Below, piece by piece: positions 4,958 to 6,192 of a DNA stretch of 6,192 bases. Under the pieces are notes generated by a model that searched no databases, was not told the DNA's origin, and saw only the letters and a program-made list of their open reading frames with translations. The position numbers were made by a program, and so were the translations under genes. Within the stretch, counting starts at the first letter, position 1, and each line of letters opens with the position of its first letter. Origin of the DNA: an uncultured Ruminococcus sp. (GTDB lineage Bacteria > Bacillota > Clostridia > Oscillospirales > Acutalibacteraceae). The stretch lies in assembly GCA_902766305.1 (NCBI GenBank), contig CACXDE010000043.1, forward strand, positions 1 through 6,192, in the 5' to 3' direction.

Positions 4958-6192
4958 ATAGAAGACAGTATACTTGGAAATATACACAAGTTTTTCAAAA
5001 AGACTGATATGCTGTATTGGGTACTGACTCTGATAGCCTCAGTTTACGGCTGCTTTCTTATAGCAAGCCAGCAGCGAAACGGAGAAGTAAATTTTCTGCG
5101 CACTCAGATATTTGCCGTCGTGATCGGATATATTGCTGCGATGATAATTTCCGCTATTGATTACAGGTTTATTTCAAAATGCTGGTGGCTTATCACCGCA
5201 GTTGCCCTTGCGCTTACAATATCTGTTTTTTTCATAGGAATACAGGTTGCTGGTACAGATGATGTGGGATGGATAAGCCTGCCCGGCGGTATGACATTTC
5301 AGCCGTCAGAGCTTACAAAAATATGCTTTATTGTCACCTTTTCCACTCATATTTCTGCGCTTGAGGAAAAAGGAAAGCTCCAGACATTTTTAGGAACTTT
5401 GTCGCTTGTTCTTCATGCTGCTGTGCCTGTTGTGCTTATCCATATGCAGGGAGATGACGGCGCTGCTCTTGTTTTTGGCTGTATGTTTCTTATAATGACA
5501 TTTGCAGCCGGAGTGCAGCTAAGATACTTCATTGTCTTCCTTGCATCGACTGCTGTTGCGATACCGTTCATATGGACGAATATGATGAATACTGACCAGA
5601 AAAACAGGATCGAGGTGCTTTTCGGCGGAAGCGACGAAATGCTCCAGACCTACGGCTGGCAGCAGTATCAGGGAAAGGTTTCTATTGCGTCCGGAGGTCT
5701 GACGGGCAAGGGTCTCTTTGAAGGTCCAAGAGTTGCCCGTGAAATGGTACCCTATCAGGAAAATGACTTTATATTTACTGTGGCAGGAGAAGAACTTGGG
5801 TTTATCGGATGTACGGCTATCCTGATTCTTTTTCTTATCATATTGTATGACACAATCCGGCTTTCCGGAAAGGCTGCTGACACACTGGGAAAGAATATTT
5901 GTATAGGCTTCTTTTCACTGCTTGCAACACAGGTTCTCATAAATCTGGGCATGGTTTTAGGACTTCTGCCGGTTGTGGGTATTACACTCCCGTTTTTCAG
6001 TTCGGGCGGTTCATCAGCTGCCTGTCTTTATATCGGGGTAGGTCTTGTTCAAAGCGTGTACGTGCATAGAGCCGGGAAAAATGATATCCAGATGAAGGTG
6101 GATATTAAAAAGCCAAAACGTAAAAAGCACCGCAAGCCAAGAAAAGCTAAAAGTACCGGCGCATATGACAAATCTCTGAAACCTCAGAAGAG
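4958..6192 (+). CDS. SEDS-family peptidoglycan glycosyltransferase (FtsW/RodA/SpoVE), 3' end outside window
   Basis: This polytopic membrane enzyme polymerises lipid II into glycan strands together with a class B penicillin-binding protein. The 411 visible codons give about ten membrane helices (first at about 19-37, last near 342-368). Signature segments are TFQPSELTK at 113-121, QGDDGAALVF at 164-173, PYQENDFIF at 265-273 with D270 matching the essential Asp of RodA (E. coli D262), AGEELGFIG at 276-284, and PFFSSGGSSAA at 345-355. A cytosolic Lys/Arg-rich tail follows from about 370 and runs off the window. The core looks RodA-like rather than FtsW-like, but the subgroup cannot be settled here. 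The start is taken at ATA 4958 because of the GGAGGT before it; residues 2-17 (ending HKFFKKTD) look like a normal cytosolic lead-in to helix 1. If ATG 5009 were the start, the protein would begin almost inside that helix. Expression probably comes from the promoter at 4590 through a repeat-filled leader. Confidence 0.9.
   Translation, partial: MEDSILGNIHKFFKKTDMLYWVLTLIASVYGCFLIASQQRNGEVNFLRTQIFAVVIGYIAAMIISAIDYRFISKCWWLITAVALALTISVFFIGIQVAGTDDVGWISLPGGMTFQPSELTKICFIVTFSTHISALEEKGKLQTFLGTLSLVLHAAVPVVLIHMQGDDGAALVFGCMFLIMTFAAGVQLRYFIVFLASTAVAIPFIWTNMMNTDQKNRIEVLFGGSDEMLQTYGWQQYQGKVSIASGGLTGKGLFEGPRVAREMVPYQENDFIFTVAGEELGFIGCTAILILFLIILYDTIRLSGKAADTLGKNICIGFFSLLATQVLINLGMVLGLLPVVGITLPFFSSGGSSAACLYIGVGLVQSVYVHRAGKNDIQMKVDIKKPKRKKHRKPRKAKSTGAYDKSLKPQK

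Noticed and set aside
5755..5952. Minus-strand frame of 65 codons
   Set aside because: It lies opposite the conserved catalytic region of the SEDS gene and has no support of its own.

Overview
The window looks like an ordinary chromosomal housekeeping segment from a low-to-mid GC Gram-positive of the class Clostridia. Ruminococcus or a related Oscillospiraceae genus seems most likely. This is inferred from strong AGGAG-type ribosome binding sites, TTGA-N17-TATAAT promoters, gene family flavours and AT-rich spacers; no database search was possible. I see no phage, IS transposase, CRISPR array or defence system.

Layout. Positions 1-2265 hold, on the minus strand, an unidentified partial gene (1-216), an RsmF-like rRNA m5C methyltransferase (249-1583) and a cytidine deaminase (1837-2265). 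Wedged between the last two, on the plus strand, is an unannotated 39-codon gene (1704-1823). It encodes a hydrophilic peptide with cysteines spaced exactly every eight residues. Its upstream region resembles a forespore sigma F/G promoter.

Positions 2286-4446 form a probable minus-strand operon. It runs from a consensus sigma-A promoter (4418-4446) through tRNA-Ala(CGC) (4318-4390), inorganic pyrophosphatase (3743-4279), a four-helix membrane protein of unknown function (3723 or 3729 down to 2707) and thioredoxin (2358-2663), and ends at an intrinsic terminator (2286-2323). The promoter reads outward from an AT-rich divergent spacer shared with the gene to its right.

Positions 4447-4957 are non-coding. 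They hold a second consensus promoter facing right (4590-4618), followed by about 275 bases of dispersed-repeat-like sequence: tandem 14-mers, a 19-bp perfect inverted repeat, and a short palindromic core of a type recalled from many genomes. This separates the promoter from the gene it probably drives.

From 4958 to the right edge is a SEDS-family (FtsW/RodA/SpoVE) peptidoglycan glycosyltransferase, truncated by the window end. Its only well-placed Shine-Dalgarno points at an ATA codon; the first in-frame ATG is 51 bases downstream and lacks a ribosome binding site.

The known genes are general housekeeping functions (rRNA modification, pyrimidine salvage, pyrophosphate removal, thiol redox, cell-wall elongation) and do not form one pathway. 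The most notable points are the octapeptide-repeat cysteine microprotein, the apparent AUA start of the SEDS gene and the repeat block inside its 5' leader. I did not find a convincing new multi-gene system.
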